From Lactobacillus isalae (GTDB lineage: Bacteria > Bacillota > Bacilli > Lactobacillales > Lactobacillaceae), in the NCBI RefSeq assembly GCF_947539375.1, contig NZ_OX443569.1, positions 930,001 to 994,000 on the forward strand: a DNA stretch of 64,000 nucleotides, written 5' to 3'. Position numbers and translations under genes: made by a program. Numbering within the stretch: position 1 is the stretch's first letter; each line of letters opens with the position of its first letter. Positions 1 through 8,985 of this stretch are shown piece by piece. Below the pieces are notes generated by a model, which was not told where the DNA came from, did no database searches, and worked only from the letters and a program-made list of their open reading frames with translations.

Positions 1-409
1 CAACTAAATTGACATTATATTTATCAATTAAAAATTCATAATGTTCCTTCATGAAGCCGACTACAATTTCAATATTTTTAATTCCCACTTCATGTAATTG
101 TTTAATCATGCGTTCAATTAAAGTTTCACCTTTAACTTCCAGCAACCCTTTTGGTTCCTCAGTATTAATAGGCACCATTCTCATCCCATATCCTGCTGCA
201 AGAATAATCGCATTTTTTGGATGATGAGACTCAAAATATACTTTGGCCTTAGTAGTAATATTGTTATTTTGGTCTATAAATTTTTGCCCTTTTAATTCAC
301 TAATTATCTGATTAACTTTTCCAAGTGAGATATTAAGCTTTTTAGCTAAATCTCTTTGGCTAATACCTGGTTTTATTGTTCTTAATACTTCAATTTCTTT
401 TGTGTTCAT
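1..409 (-). CDS. LicC-like nucleotidyltransferase with N-terminal winged helix (partial, 3' end outside window)
   Basis: Only the first 136 residues are in the window; the gene runs off the left edge. Residues 1-58 form a small winged helix-turn-helix (ISQRDLAKKLNISLGKVNQ). From about residue 66 a nucleotidyltransferase fold begins with AIILAAGYGMRM, then EPKGLLEVKGETLIERMI and VVGFMKEHYEFL, as in LicC-type CTP:phosphocholine cytidylyltransferases. The family makes CDP-choline for decoration of surface polymers; the substrate here is inferred. An AAGGA ribosome binding site precedes the ATG. A LicD family gene and a protein with choline-binding-like repeats lie just upstream on the same strand, which supports a phospho-alcohol decoration role. 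It could be another sugar- or alcohol-phosphate nucleotidyltransferase. Confidence 0.75.
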   Translation of the reverse strand, partial: MNTKEIEVLRTIKPGISQRDLAKKLNISLGKVNQIISELKGQKFIDQNNNITTKAKVYFESHHPKNAIILAAGYGMRMVPINTEEPKGLLEVKGETLIERMIKQLHEVGIKNIEIVVGFMKEHYEFLIDKYNVNLV

Positions 410-443
410 ATTTTATTCCTTTTTATTTTTGCTGAACACTATA

Positions 444-449
444 AGTATA
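444..449 (-). promoter_or_regulatory. Putative -10 box for the licC-like gene
   Basis: On the minus strand TATACT lies about 35 bases before the ATG at 409, after the terminator of the preceding gene. A TTTGAA about 16 bases further upstream could act as a weak -35. This is a sequence match only. Confidence 0.35.
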
Positions 450-500
450 TCATATAAACATTTTATTCAAACCAATATCAAATAATTACTTTACGATTAT

Positions 501-541
501 AAAAAAAGAGTTAAACAACTATACGATAGCTGTTTAACTCT
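501..541 (-). terminator. Intrinsic terminator of the repeat surface protein gene
   Basis: GAGTTAAACA (508-517) pairs perfectly with TGTTTAACTC (531-540). On the minus strand the stem is followed by a run of seven T (501-507). It lies 38 bases after the stop at 579. Confidence 0.85.
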
Positions 542-578
542 AAATTTAATCACATTTATATCATTAATTGCATTTACG

Positions 579-2315
579 CTAAGCAATATATCCCATACTG
601 TTCATATAATATGATCTACCCTTTTCATCTGTAATCCATGTATTAGTATATGGCACACCATATTCATTTAAATAGAACCAATGCCAGCCTGTACTATCTG
701 GTAATAATTGCCATGAATCTTGATAATGCTTCTTGGCTACCTTTCCATCAGAATGAACAAATACCCAATCTCCATCAGAATTTCTTCTCCATCCCTTGTT
801 ATAGTCAATATGACCCATATTATTCATATAATATGTATCATTATTACTATCTGTGATCCATGTATTCATATATGGGACGCCATATTCATTTAAATAGAAC
901 CAATGCCAGCCTGTACTATCTGGCAATAATTGCCATGAATCTTGATAATGCTTCTTGGCTACCTTTCCATCAGAATGAACAAATACCCAATCTCCATCAG
1001 AATTTCTTCTCCAACCTTTGTTGTAGTCAATATGACCCATATTATTCATATAATATGTATCATTATTACTATCTGTGATCCATGTATTCATATATGGGAC
1101 GCCATATTCATTTAAATAGAACCAATGCCAGCCTGTACTATCTGGCAATAATTGCCATGAATCTTGATAATGCTTCTTGGCTACCTTTCCATCAGAATGA
1201 ACAAATACCCAATCTCCATCAGAATTTCTTCTCCAACCTTTGTTGTAGTCAATATGACCCATATTATTCATATAATATGTATCATTATTACTATCTGTGA
1301 TCCATGTATTCATATATGGGACACCATATTCATTTAAATAGAACCAATGCCAGCCTGTACTATCTGGTAATCTATCCCATGAATCTTGATAATGCTTCTT
1401 GGCTACCTTTCCATTAGAATGAACAAATACCCAATCTCCATCGGAATTTCTTCTCCATCCCTTGTTGTAGTCAATATGACCCATATTATTCATATAATAT
1501 GTATCATTATTACTATCTGTGATCCATGTATTCATATATGGGACACCATATTCATTTAAATAGAACCAATGCCAGCCTGTACTATCTGGTAATCTATCCC
1601 ATGAATCTTGATAATGCTTCTTGGCTACCTTTCCATTAGAATGAACAAATACCCAATCTCCATCGGAATTTCTTCTCCATCCCTTGTTGTAGTCAATATG
1701 ACCTATATTATTCATATAATATGTATCATTATTACTATCTGTGATCCATGTATTCATATATGGCACACCATATTCATTCACGTAAAACCAATGATTTCCC
1801 GTACTATCAGATAAATGTTGCCATGAATTACTATATTCTTTTCTAGCTACCTGTCCATTTGATAAAGTGTAAACCCAATCTCCATCAGAGTTTCTTCTCC
1901 AACCTTCTTGAACACTGTATGCACTTGCCCTTAAAGATTTCGTATTAACAGATGCTACAACTGGATCTTGTGCCTGTTTCACATTAAAAGTAACTGTATT
2001 AGTTTGTGCTTTCTTATTTTGTGTCTGTTTCAAGTTTACTTGATCATCAGAACTTTTTAAACTCTCTGTGTTCAGAGATGTACTATTAACATGGTTTTTA
2101 TCACTATTTATTTGTGTTACACCTTGTGTTTGCTTCAAATCTTTATTAGTACTTACTGATATATCAGACCCATTTTGTTTTTCTTTTGCAACTACTTGTG
2201 TCTCATTACTATTACCAACAGTATCTGCCTTTACATTAGTAGTTACAATTACATTAACACCTAATCCTAATAAAACTGATGATAAGAATATACTTCTTCT
2301 CAACCTTTTATTCAT
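579..2315 (-). CDS. Secreted surface protein with six 74-residue aromatic-rich (choline/glucan-binding-like) repeats
   Basis: The 578-aa protein starts with a signal peptide (basic MNKRLRR, hydrophobic core, likely cleavage after VKA near residue 30). A low-complexity Ser/Thr/Asn/Gln-rich stalk follows to about residue 137. Six near-identical units of 74 residues (the last 71) fill residues 138-578. Each unit splits into three sub-repeats of the form W...W/Y-aromatic...G, for example GWRRNSDGDWVF, WHWFYLNEYGVPY and NDTYYMNNMGHI. This resembles CW_binding/choline-binding and glucan-binding modules. There is no LPXTG motif or enzyme domain, so attachment is probably through the repeats. The gene has an AAGGAGG ribosome binding site and its own terminator, and sits between licC-like and licD genes. 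The ligand (choline, EPS or other) is inference. Confidence 0.75.
   Translation of the reverse strand: MNKRLRRSIFLSSVLLGLGVNVIVTTNVKADTVGNSNETQVVAKEKQNGSDISVSTNKDLKQTQGVTQINSDKNHVNSTSLNTESLKSSDDQVNLKQTQNKKAQTNTVTFNVKQAQDPVVASVNTKSLRASAYSVQEGWRRNSDGDWVYTLSNGQVARKEYSNSWQHLSDSTGNHWFYVNEYGVPYMNTWITDSNNDTYYMNNIGHIDYNKGWRRNSDGDWVFVHSNGKVAKKHYQDSWDRLPDSTGWHWFYLNEYGVPYMNTWITDSNNDTYYMNNMGHIDYNKGWRRNSDGDWVFVHSNGKVAKKHYQDSWDRLPDSTGWHWFYLNEYGVPYMNTWITDSNNDTYYMNNMGHIDYNKGWRRNSDGDWVFVHSDGKVAKKHYQDSWQLLPDSTGWHWFYLNEYGVPYMNTWITDSNNDTYYMNNMGHIDYNKGWRRNSDGDWVFVHSDGKVAKKHYQDSWQLLPDSTGWHWFYLNEYGVPYMNTWITDSNNDTYYMNNMGHIDYNKGWRRNSDGDWVFVHSDGKVAKKHYQDSWQLLPDSTGWHWFYLNEYGVPYTNTWITDEKGRSYYMNSMGYIA
582..1904 (-). repeat. 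Six tandem 222-bp coding repeats
   Basis: Units lie at 1683-1904, 1461-1682, 1239-1460, 1017-1238, 795-1016 and 582-794 (last one 213 bp). At protein level units 2 and 3 are identical to each other, as are units 4 and 5. Units 1 and 6 are the diverged ends. The DNA is also nearly identical between middle units, so copy number can change by recombination or be misassembled. Confidence 0.95.
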
Positions 2316-2345
2316 TTGCTTTTTCCTCCTTAAAATTACTATCTT

Positions 2346-2351
2346 ATTATA
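2346..2351 (-). promoter_or_regulatory. Putative -10 box of the repeat surface protein gene
   Basis: A perfect TATAAT on the minus strand lies 30 bases before the start codon, just upstream of the AAGGAGG ribosome binding site at 2325-2331. No convincing -35 hexamer is seen at 17 bases. Confidence 0.45.
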
Positions 2352-2388
2352 ACTCAGAGTAAATTTATTTCATTCTATATTTTATAAA

Positions 2389-2429
2389 AAAACGCATTAT
2401 TTACTATCATTAAAGCAATAATACGTTTT
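2389..2429 (-). terminator. Intrinsic terminator at the end of the eps operon
   Basis: A 13-bp stem (2389-2401 with 2417-2429, one wobble pair) is followed on the minus strand by a T run. It lies 7 bases after the licD stop and is the first clear terminator downstream of epsA, so it probably marks the end of the polysaccharide operon. Confidence 0.8.
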
Positions 2430-2435
2430 CTACAA

Positions 2436-3266
2436 TTATAATTTTAATTCTTTAAGATCATGTCTTGTTTTTCTATCTTCAGCGGGTGGCAACTGCATAT
2501 AGTCACCATATAATTTTGTTAACATTTCATCAAAATTATCTGAGATTGCAAAATTTGAATTTTCAAACTGAGTAGGATGAAAATTTTTAAAAGAATTCGT
2601 AGAATATGTTTCCTTTTTCCCATCACTACCTAAACTGTTCAAATTTCTCACAAATTTAGTAGATCCTTCTAATTTTAGGCTCTCATTTGCAATTCTTTCA
2701 CACTTGTCATACAAATTATTTATATCTGCAAAAGCATATAATTTCTGCAAAATTTGAACCACTTTTTTCTTTTTTCCTTTTCTAGCATCTAAATTAACAT
2801 ACTTTGCCATTAAACCTAATCTGTAAAATCGATAGCGAAAATATTGCCAATTACTTTTAAATGCATTATCGGAAATAGCATCGATTGGAAATACATCAAT
2901 AAATACACCATGATTAATATTATGGTTAGAAAGAAAAGTTTCTTTAAAAATAGTTCCATTTAATCGAATTTTATCAAATAAATAATAATATTCCGAATCA
3001 GTATGATGCGATTGATAAAACATATTTTTAGGTAATTCTTTAGGAGCAATTTCACGTAATTTATTGAAGTCTTTTCTTAGCATATAGACATCTATATCAT
3101 CATCCCATGGAATAAATCCTTTATGTCTAACGGCCCCAATCATTGTGCCTGCCGCAACAGTATAATTCAAATTATACTGTTTACATATTTTGTCAAATTG
3201 TTCTAAAATCGTAATTTCATATTCTTGAACTTTTTTTCTTTCTTTGTCTGTTAAAAAATGTTTCAT
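2436..3266 (-). CDS. LicD family phosphotransferase
   Basis: The 276-aa protein carries the LicD signature near residues 38-62: AAGTMIGAVRHKGFIPWDDD followed by IDV and a nearby MLRKDF. The family transfers phosphocholine or related phospho-substituents (ribitol, glycerol or mannose phosphate in relatives) from a nucleotide-activated donor to surface glycans. It is the last gene of the eps operon, 13 bases after wzx. A LicC-like activating enzyme lies 2 kb downstream. Which phospho-group is moved cannot be read from the sequence; choline is the favoured guess because of the neighbours. Confidence 0.85.
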   Translation of the reverse strand: MKHFLTDKERKKVQEYEITILEQFDKICKQYNLNYTVAAGTMIGAVRHKGFIPWDDDIDVYMLRKDFNKLREIAPKELPKNMFYQSHHTDSEYYYLFDKIRLNGTIFKETFLSNHNINHGVFIDVFPIDAISDNAFKSNWQYFRYRFYRLGLMAKYVNLDARKGKKKKVVQILQKLYAFADINNLYDKCERIANESLKLEGSTKFVRNLNSLGSDGKKETYSTNSFKNFHPTQFENSNFAISDNFDEMLTKLYGDYMQLPPAEDRKTRHDLKELKL

Positions 3267-3279
3267 CTTTTATCCATCC

Positions 3280-4785
3280 TTACCGATTTTTTCTAAATTT
3301 TTCTTTAATCAGTTCTAAGCCCGGACTATTAAAGTAAAACATTAAAACTAAAATTACTGTCATGCCTCCAATCATTACTACTTTAAAGAAAAACTGTATC
3401 CAAGTAGTAGGATAGTAACGATTAGCAGACAACAATTCTGCAAGCATTAAACCAAGTGTAAAAATCAAACTTTTAATTATTCCTTTAAAATATACCCAAC
3501 TTGATATTCCGAAATATTCCTTAAACAGTAGAACTGGTTCAAACCAAAAATAAGTAGTTAATCGAGCAATAGCAGAAGCAAAAAGAATACCTGCCAATCC
3601 AATAGTTCTTCCCATGACGATCGACAAACCTAAATTTATAATTGCTGTTAATACCATGACATATTTAGTTTGTTGATAAAGTCCTGTTGCTTCTCTATAT
3701 ACCCAAATTGGTAAAAGAATTATTCCTAAATAGAAATTAATAATAATTGCAATCAAGACTTCATTACTCAACACATATTTATTTCCAAGCCATAATCTAA
3801 TAAAATCTTGAATTAAAAAGGTAAATCCACAAACACAAATCGTTGATAAAATGACACTCATAGACTGCATCATTTGGAATACTTTAAATCTTCTTTCAGC
3901 ATTTTCTTTAACCACTAAGTTTCCTAAACTAGCCGTTAAAGAATAAAAAACTGTATTAATTAAATTTGTAGCTCTAGTAATAATTAAAGAATAGTTTGAA
4001 TATATACCAACTACACTAGTCCCTATTAATACAGAAATCAATGTATTATCTGTTGCATTTAATAATACACCTGAAATTTTATATAAAAACACCGAATACA
4101 AGTTTTTAAAGATCTCTTTTACATCTTTAAAAGGTAATTCAACCTTCTTTTTAATAAAAGGATACTCTTTTTCTGCTACATAAGAACAATAAAAATTTTG
4201 CATATACGTAAATGCTACTTGAACACATAAATAAACAGTATAATTATGCGTCAACCACAAGAATATAGTCATAAAAGTAGTTTGTAATATACTGAAAATA
4301 CTTCTATACTTATTTAATTTATATTCTTTTTGATCAGCTGTTAAAATTGAAGTCTTATATACGACCAAATAAGACGCAACTGTATTAGCTAAGAATAAAA
4401 GATAATACAATGTTATATGTGGAATTGGCTTATCTAAATGGATTAAATATTTTAAAAAAGGTACCAAGGCTACCCCTATAACAGTAACTGCCAATGCGAT
4501 AATTCTATAAACTTTTTTATACAGATTAATCAAACCTGCTAAGCGCTCATAGTCATGTTTTGCTAACGGATCATACATACTGTAAGTTAACGCAACACCA
4601 AAACCTAGATCAGCTAATGATAACATTGATAAAATATCGCTGAACAAACCAGAAATACCTAAATAATTAACACCTAGTATCCATATAAATATAGTTCGAT
4701 TAACAAAACTTAATATAAGCGTAACCAATTGAAAAGCTAAACTAAAAATAATATTTTTTATCGAATTAGTTGTTCTTGACGCCAT
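3280..4785 (-). CDS. wzx: Wzx-type oligosaccharide flippase
   Basis: This 501-aa protein is hydrophobic throughout with about 12-14 predicted membrane segments. It begins with the pattern typical of MATE-superfamily polysaccharide flippases (NSIKNIIFSLAFQ, then NYLGISGLFSDILSMLSLADLG). It should move the undecaprenyl-linked repeat unit across the membrane in the Wzx/Wzy pathway. It overlaps the 3' end of the upstream transferase-fusion gene by 20 bases and precedes licD, so translation is probably coupled. Confidence 0.9.
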   Translation of the reverse strand: MASRTTNSIKNIIFSLAFQLVTLILSFVNRTIFIWILGVNYLGISGLFSDILSMLSLADLGFGVALTYSMYDPLAKHDYERLAGLINLYKKVYRIIALAVTVIGVALVPFLKYLIHLDKPIPHITLYYLLFLANTVASYLVVYKTSILTADQKEYKLNKYRSIFSILQTTFMTIFLWLTHNYTVYLCVQVAFTYMQNFYCSYVAEKEYPFIKKKVELPFKDVKEIFKNLYSVFLYKISGVLLNATDNTLISVLIGTSVVGIYSNYSLIITRATNLINTVFYSLTASLGNLVVKENAERRFKVFQMMQSMSVILSTICVCGFTFLIQDFIRLWLGNKYVLSNEVLIAIIINFYLGIILLPIWVYREATGLYQQTKYVMVLTAIINLGLSIVMGRTIGLAGILFASAIARLTTYFWFEPVLLFKEYFGISSWVYFKGIIKSLIFTLGLMLAELLSANRYYPTTWIQFFFKVVMIGGMTVILVLMFYFNSPGLELIKEKFRKNR

Positions 4786-6796
4786 TTAATCCCTTTTCCT
4801 TAATAATTTTTGCAATTTCGGAAAATCTTTCTTCTATTTTGTTATTGTTATCAGAAGATTGTTTTTCTACTACTTCTAATTTTTGATCCATATCCTCAAT
4901 TTTATCTATTAAACATATATTTTTTCTATTTTTTATCCATTGGTATACACCTAATATTTTGGGACTTTTACTTTTTAAAACGATGCAAGGGGTATTTGTA
5001 AGATACGCAAAAATCATACCATGTAAGCGATCAGTTACCACAAGTTCAGATTGACGAACCAACTGTAGCTGTCTTTTTACACTTTCCTTAGCATCAGAAA
5101 CAGATTCAAAATCATGATACATATGCATATCAGATTCTAATACAGTATTAAATTTTTCTTCAAGTTTTGTGAAAATTTTATTTTGTTCTTCCCATATTAA
5201 CGTTTGCTCACTATCATGTCTAAGTAAAATAAGAGCTCCTTCTCGTTGAGTATTATCCTTATCATACATGGTTCCATTAAAGCCTAACATCAATACCATA
5301 TCAGGTACTAGATATGCGTCTACTTTTGGCATGTATTTATGTAATAACTCTAACGACTTATCGTCTCTTACAAAAACTGTTAAATTTTTACACCTTTTAT
5401 AGACTTCATATGTATTTTCTAAACTCTTTTTCCCTTGTTCCGAGTTTTCATAGAAAAAAGTTTGAGGAAATATTATTAAATTTTTGTCTCTTAATTTAAA
5501 GATTGCATCTTCCTGAACCTTATGAATCCCTGGATAAAGAGTACCGATATTTCCTCCGGCTTGAAGTGCAACAATATCTTCTTTGGTTATATAATTTTTT
5601 ACTTTTTCTACCATATATAATTGGCGCTGTGGAATAGGAATGATTGTATAATTAGGAAAATATTTATTGATAAACTCAAACTCTCCAAACATTAACGCCT
5701 GGTCACCTAAATTACCATATTCTGGCGTTCCTATTATATAAAACTTCGGCCGATTATTTTGAGTAATTTTTTGAAGTAATTCTTTTTTATCTTTATTACT
5801 TTGTTTTTTATTCTTTATTGGGCGATATATTTTCTTTAACTTATTACCGGCATTATATAATAAAGAAATCTTATCAGATCGTTTTAAAAACAAATAGATT
5901 AATTTATTTTTTTTCCCTGGTATATCTTTATATGTTGAAATCGGAATGGATAAAATATTATTCTCTACAATTTCTTTTAGCTTTAATAAGTCATTACTTC
6001 TACTTTTAACAAGCTCGCGTAAAATTCCAATTAATTTAACTATTTGATAACTATAAACCTTTTCTTGTAGTCTTGGCTCAATAGAAATTATTTTATTTTT
6101 TGCGAATTCTAAGGCATCAATTTGATCTTTATAATTCGATAAGGATTTATTTTGAATAATTCCCTCATCATTTTGCCGATAGAAATATTCTACTTTATTT
6201 ATACATACTATTCTCTTGCATTTCTCTAAAAGTGATGGCATTGCATAAATATCTTCAAAGTTTTTTCCTTTTGGAAAAACACTTTTACTAATAAGTTCAC
6301 GTTTATACATTTTCCGCCATACATGATTTGTAAGAGATGTATCTTCAATAAGCAAATTAAATGCAGCTTTTCTATTCAAAACCATTTTTGATTTTTCAAA
6401 TAAGGAATTAGCTTCTATTCTTCCATCTGGAAAAACATTTGCAAATTGACAAATACTCATATCTGCATTTTCATTTTCCATTATTTGGACTAAATTTGAA
6501 ACCATATTCAATGAAATCCAGTCATCAGAATCAACAAACAGAATATACTTTCCAGTTGCTTCACTTAATCCAACATTGCGCGCATCCGATAAACCTCCAT
6601 TTTGTTTATGGATTACTTTTACTCTATCATCTCTTTTTGCCCACTCATCACATAATTGAGGACAAGTATCAGGTGATCCGTCATCAATTAATATTATTTC
6701 TAAATTTCTATATGTTTGATGGACAATAGAGGTTATACATTGATTTAAATAATTTTCTACATTATATACAGGAACAATTATTGATACTTTATCCAT
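4766..6796 (-). CDS. Two-domain protein: GT2 glycosyltransferase fused to polysaccharide pyruvyl transferase
   Basis: At 676 aa this is twice the usual transferase length. Residues 1 to about 230 are a GT2 (GT-A) domain: VSIIVPVYNVENYL, LIDDGSPD, NGGLSDARNVGL and FVDSDDW supply the nucleotide-sugar and metal sites. A Lys-rich linker follows near residues 310-345. From about residue 350 there is a polysaccharide pyruvyl transferase domain (GTPEYGNLGDQALM, LQAGGNIG, FVRDDKSLEL, VVTDRLHGM and the closing LKSKSPKI). The protein may add a sugar and then a pyruvate ketal (from PEP) to it. It overlaps wzy by 8 bases and wzx by 20. I see no stop or frameshift between the domains. Confidence 0.85.
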   Translation of the reverse strand: MDKVSIIVPVYNVENYLNQCITSIVHQTYRNLEIILIDDGSPDTCPQLCDEWAKRDDRVKVIHKQNGGLSDARNVGLSEATGKYILFVDSDDWISLNMVSNLVQIMENENADMSICQFANVFPDGRIEANSLFEKSKMVLNRKAAFNLLIEDTSLTNHVWRKMYKRELISKSVFPKGKNFEDIYAMPSLLEKCKRIVCINKVEYFYRQNDEGIIQNKSLSNYKDQIDALEFAKNKIISIEPRLQEKVYSYQIVKLIGILRELVKSRSNDLLKLKEIVENNILSIPISTYKDIPGKKNKLIYLFLKRSDKISLLYNAGNKLKKIYRPIKNKKQSNKDKKELLQKITQNNRPKFYIIGTPEYGNLGDQALMFGEFEFINKYFPNYTIIPIPQRQLYMVEKVKNYITKEDIVALQAGGNIGTLYPGIHKVQEDAIFKLRDKNLIIFPQTFFYENSEQGKKSLENTYEVYKRCKNLTVFVRDDKSLELLHKYMPKVDAYLVPDMVLMLGFNGTMYDKDNTQREGALILLRHDSEQTLIWEEQNKIFTKLEEKFNTVLESDMHMYHDFESVSDAKESVKRQLQLVRQSELVVTDRLHGMIFAYLTNTPCIVLKSKSPKILGVYQWIKNRKNICLIDKIEDMDQKLEVVEKQSSDNNNKIEERFSEIAKIIKEKGLNGVKNN

Positions 6797-8006
6797 TAAT
6801 CCCTAATTTCCTTTCCTTACTCTTCCCACACAAGATAAATCCTACAAATAATGGCAAAATTGTTATTTGCTGCATCAAGTACGGATTAATCGAACAACTA
6901 TAAATACATAGGAAAATTGTAAAAGCCATCAACAATGTATTTTGTCTTGATCTAAAACTGGTAATAATTCCACTAAAAAAAGGAATTAAATATACTACAA
7001 ATCCAATTATTCCTAATTGAAATAAATTAGCCAAGATTCCATAGTCACTTAAATAAAATACCGTCCACCTATATTTAGTTTCATCATCATACCTAAAACC
7101 AAAACCTAACCAGGTGCTTATTTCTTTCCATTCATTAAAAAGATATTGTATGCCATCCAAACGAGCTTGTGTAGAACCACCATATTCTACTGAATTAACA
7201 GAAAAAGTACTAAAGAAATTAGTTAAGAAACTAAAACAAAACATAATAAGTAGCACTAAAAATGAAATTATAAAGAATTTATTTTTAACTGAATTTGTTA
7301 AAATAAACGCCATAATAGTGAAAACAATTATATAAGTTAACATTTGAAATCTAGACTGATAAATAATCATCGAATAGATAAACAAGTATAAAATTCCAAT
7401 AAAGAACAAAAACTTATTGCTAGACTTTGTTTTAAAAAAATTTATAACAAAATACACAAACATAAAACCATCCAGAAAAGTTCCAGTTAATCTCGTTAAA
7501 TACTTTCCAAATATTAACCGTCCCCATGTTTCTTTTCCGGCAAAAAAAGCTGGTGCTAAATTAATGCTTGCAAAATTAAACAAAAGCCACAAAATAGTCC
7601 TTAATCCTAATGCACTACATCCTAAAAATACAATATTTTTTAAAAATTTTGTATTTTCACTGATATTTAACTCATATAACGGAAAAATTAATAATAATAA
7701 TAAAACTCCCCCAAAAGTTATAAATGCGCTACCTAAAGACATTCTTGTGAAATTAAGTGCTCTAATTCTAATTAGTTGAATAAAAAAAATCACTATAGCT
7801 AGCACTACATATATGTTAATCATAGGATAATGCACATTCTTTTTATTTGGTTGACTAAGATAAATAAAAAAAGTAACTATAGAAATAATAATGGAGAACA
7901 AAAAACTTTTTCTATCAAATGCTCCAAAAAGATTTAAAAATCCCAGATTAAGAAAAAAAACTAGGTATATGCTAAATGCATATATATTTTTATATGTTAT
8001 TTTCAT
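6789..8006 (-). CDS. wzy: Wzy-type polysaccharide polymerase
   Basis: The 405-aa protein is highly hydrophobic with roughly 10-12 membrane segments and no enzyme motif, as usual for O-antigen/EPS polymerases. A longer polar extracytoplasmic stretch (around VNSVEYGGSTQARLDGIQYL to LSDYG) sits two thirds along, as in Wzy proteins. It is identified by topology and place in the operon rather than by a motif. It overlaps the genes on both sides (17 and 8 bases). It is extremely AT-rich. Confidence 0.8.
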   Translation of the reverse strand: MKITYKNIYAFSIYLVFFLNLGFLNLFGAFDRKSFLFSIIISIVTFFIYLSQPNKKNVHYPMINIYVVLAIVIFFIQLIRIRALNFTRMSLGSAFITFGGVLLLLLIFPLYELNISENTKFLKNIVFLGCSALGLRTILWLLFNFASINLAPAFFAGKETWGRLIFGKYLTRLTGTFLDGFMFVYFVINFFKTKSSNKFLFFIGILYLFIYSMIIYQSRFQMLTYIIVFTIMAFILTNSVKNKFFIISFLVLLIMFCFSFLTNFFSTFSVNSVEYGGSTQARLDGIQYLFNEWKEISTWLGFGFRYDDETKYRWTVFYLSDYGILANLFQLGIIGFVVYLIPFFSGIITSFRSRQNTLLMAFTIFLCIYSCSINPYLMQQITILPLFVGFILCGKSKERKLGING

Positions 8007-8985
8007 TTTTTACACTCTTCATTTTTTTATAAACTACTTTATATACATGGGCTCGCAAAAGGATTCCTTGTAAAATACGTTTAACTTTCATTTTAATATT
8101 TGGAAAACTAGCATATTTCAGCATCTTTAAATACTCTTTAGAATACTTAATATATATTCTTTTGTTATTGCTATTTATTCCAAAATTAATTGCTTCTAGA
8201 TCAGATACTAAATTGGAATAAACAGCTAAACCATAATTAGGAAATTGAATTAATCTTATTCTGTTTAATATCTTTCTAGAAACAGTTAATCCATCCATTA
8301 CTCTTTTTTCAGTATATTTACCAGATAATCCCGATTGATTATCACAATACCAATAGTATGCATTGCTATCTCTAACAATTTTGCAATTCCAATTATTAAA
8401 TAAGATCGTACAAATACTGAGATAATCCTCCTTATAGGATATTCCCTCATCAAATAAAACATTTTTCCATAAAGAACGTTTAAAAATAAAACCAAAAAGA
8501 TATGTATTAATATATCCGGCAAGTATTTTGTTTAAAAGTTCTTTGGCAGTTATATCATTTTCGTCTACTAGACAATTATTAATCACGGATTCAGCTTTAT
8601 CTGAAGATAATGATGAAATTACATTAATAGGAAAGATTGCTATATCAGATTTAGTGGATTTTATTTTATTAACATATTTTTCAATAAAAAGTTTTTCAAT
8701 TTTATCATCTGCATCAATAAATATTAAATATTCTCCACTAGCATGTTGCAGTCCAAGGTTTCTTGCAGAACTAACTCCTTTATTTTCTTGATGATATAAT
8801 TCAAATCGATTATCATGGGTTTCTTCAATATATTTTTTTACAATTAAATAGCTCTCATCTTTAGACCCATCATCCACTATAATATATTCAGAATTTTGAT
8901 ACGTTTGCTCACTTAATTCATTCAATAATCTTCTAATAGATTCATCGGAATTATACATGGGGATAATAACACTTACTTTATTCAT
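7990..8985 (-). CDS. GT2 family glycosyltransferase
   Basis: This 331-aa cytosolic GT-A enzyme has VSVIIPMYNSDESI at the start, IIVDDGSKDES (nucleotide binding), NKGVSSARNLGL and FIDADDKIE (DXD-type metal site). The C-terminal third is basic and may sit on the membrane. It should add one sugar to the lipid-linked repeat unit; donor and acceptor are unknown. It overlaps the upstream gene by 8 bases and wzy by 17. Confidence 0.88.
   Translation of the reverse strand: MNKVSVIIPMYNSDESIRRLLNELSEQTYQNSEYIIVDDGSKDESYLIVKKYIEETHDNRFELYHQENKGVSSARNLGLQHASGEYLIFIDADDKIEKLFIEKYVNKIKSTKSDIAIFPINVISSLSSDKAESVINNCLVDENDITAKELLNKILAGYINTYLFGFIFKRSLWKNVLFDEGISYKEDYLSICTILFNNWNCKIVRDSNAYYWYCDNQSGLSGKYTEKRVMDGLTVSRKILNRIRLIQFPNYGLAVYSNLVSDLEAINFGINSNNKRIYIKYSKEYLKMLKYASFPNIKMKVKRILQGILLRAHVYKVVYKKMKSVKNENNI

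Noticed and set aside
650-1814. Plus-strand open frames of 68-72 codons in the repeat region
   Set aside because: They recur with the 222-bp period, so they are shadows of the minus-strand repeats, without ribosome binding sites.
582-1904. Regular repeats that might suggest a CRISPR array
   Set aside because: The unit is 222 bp with no short repeat/spacer pattern, and it stays in one long open frame.
8298-8522. Second minus-strand frame of 74 codons within the GT2 gene
   Set aside because: It is an out-of-frame frame inside a gene with clear GT2 motifs and has no ribosome binding site.
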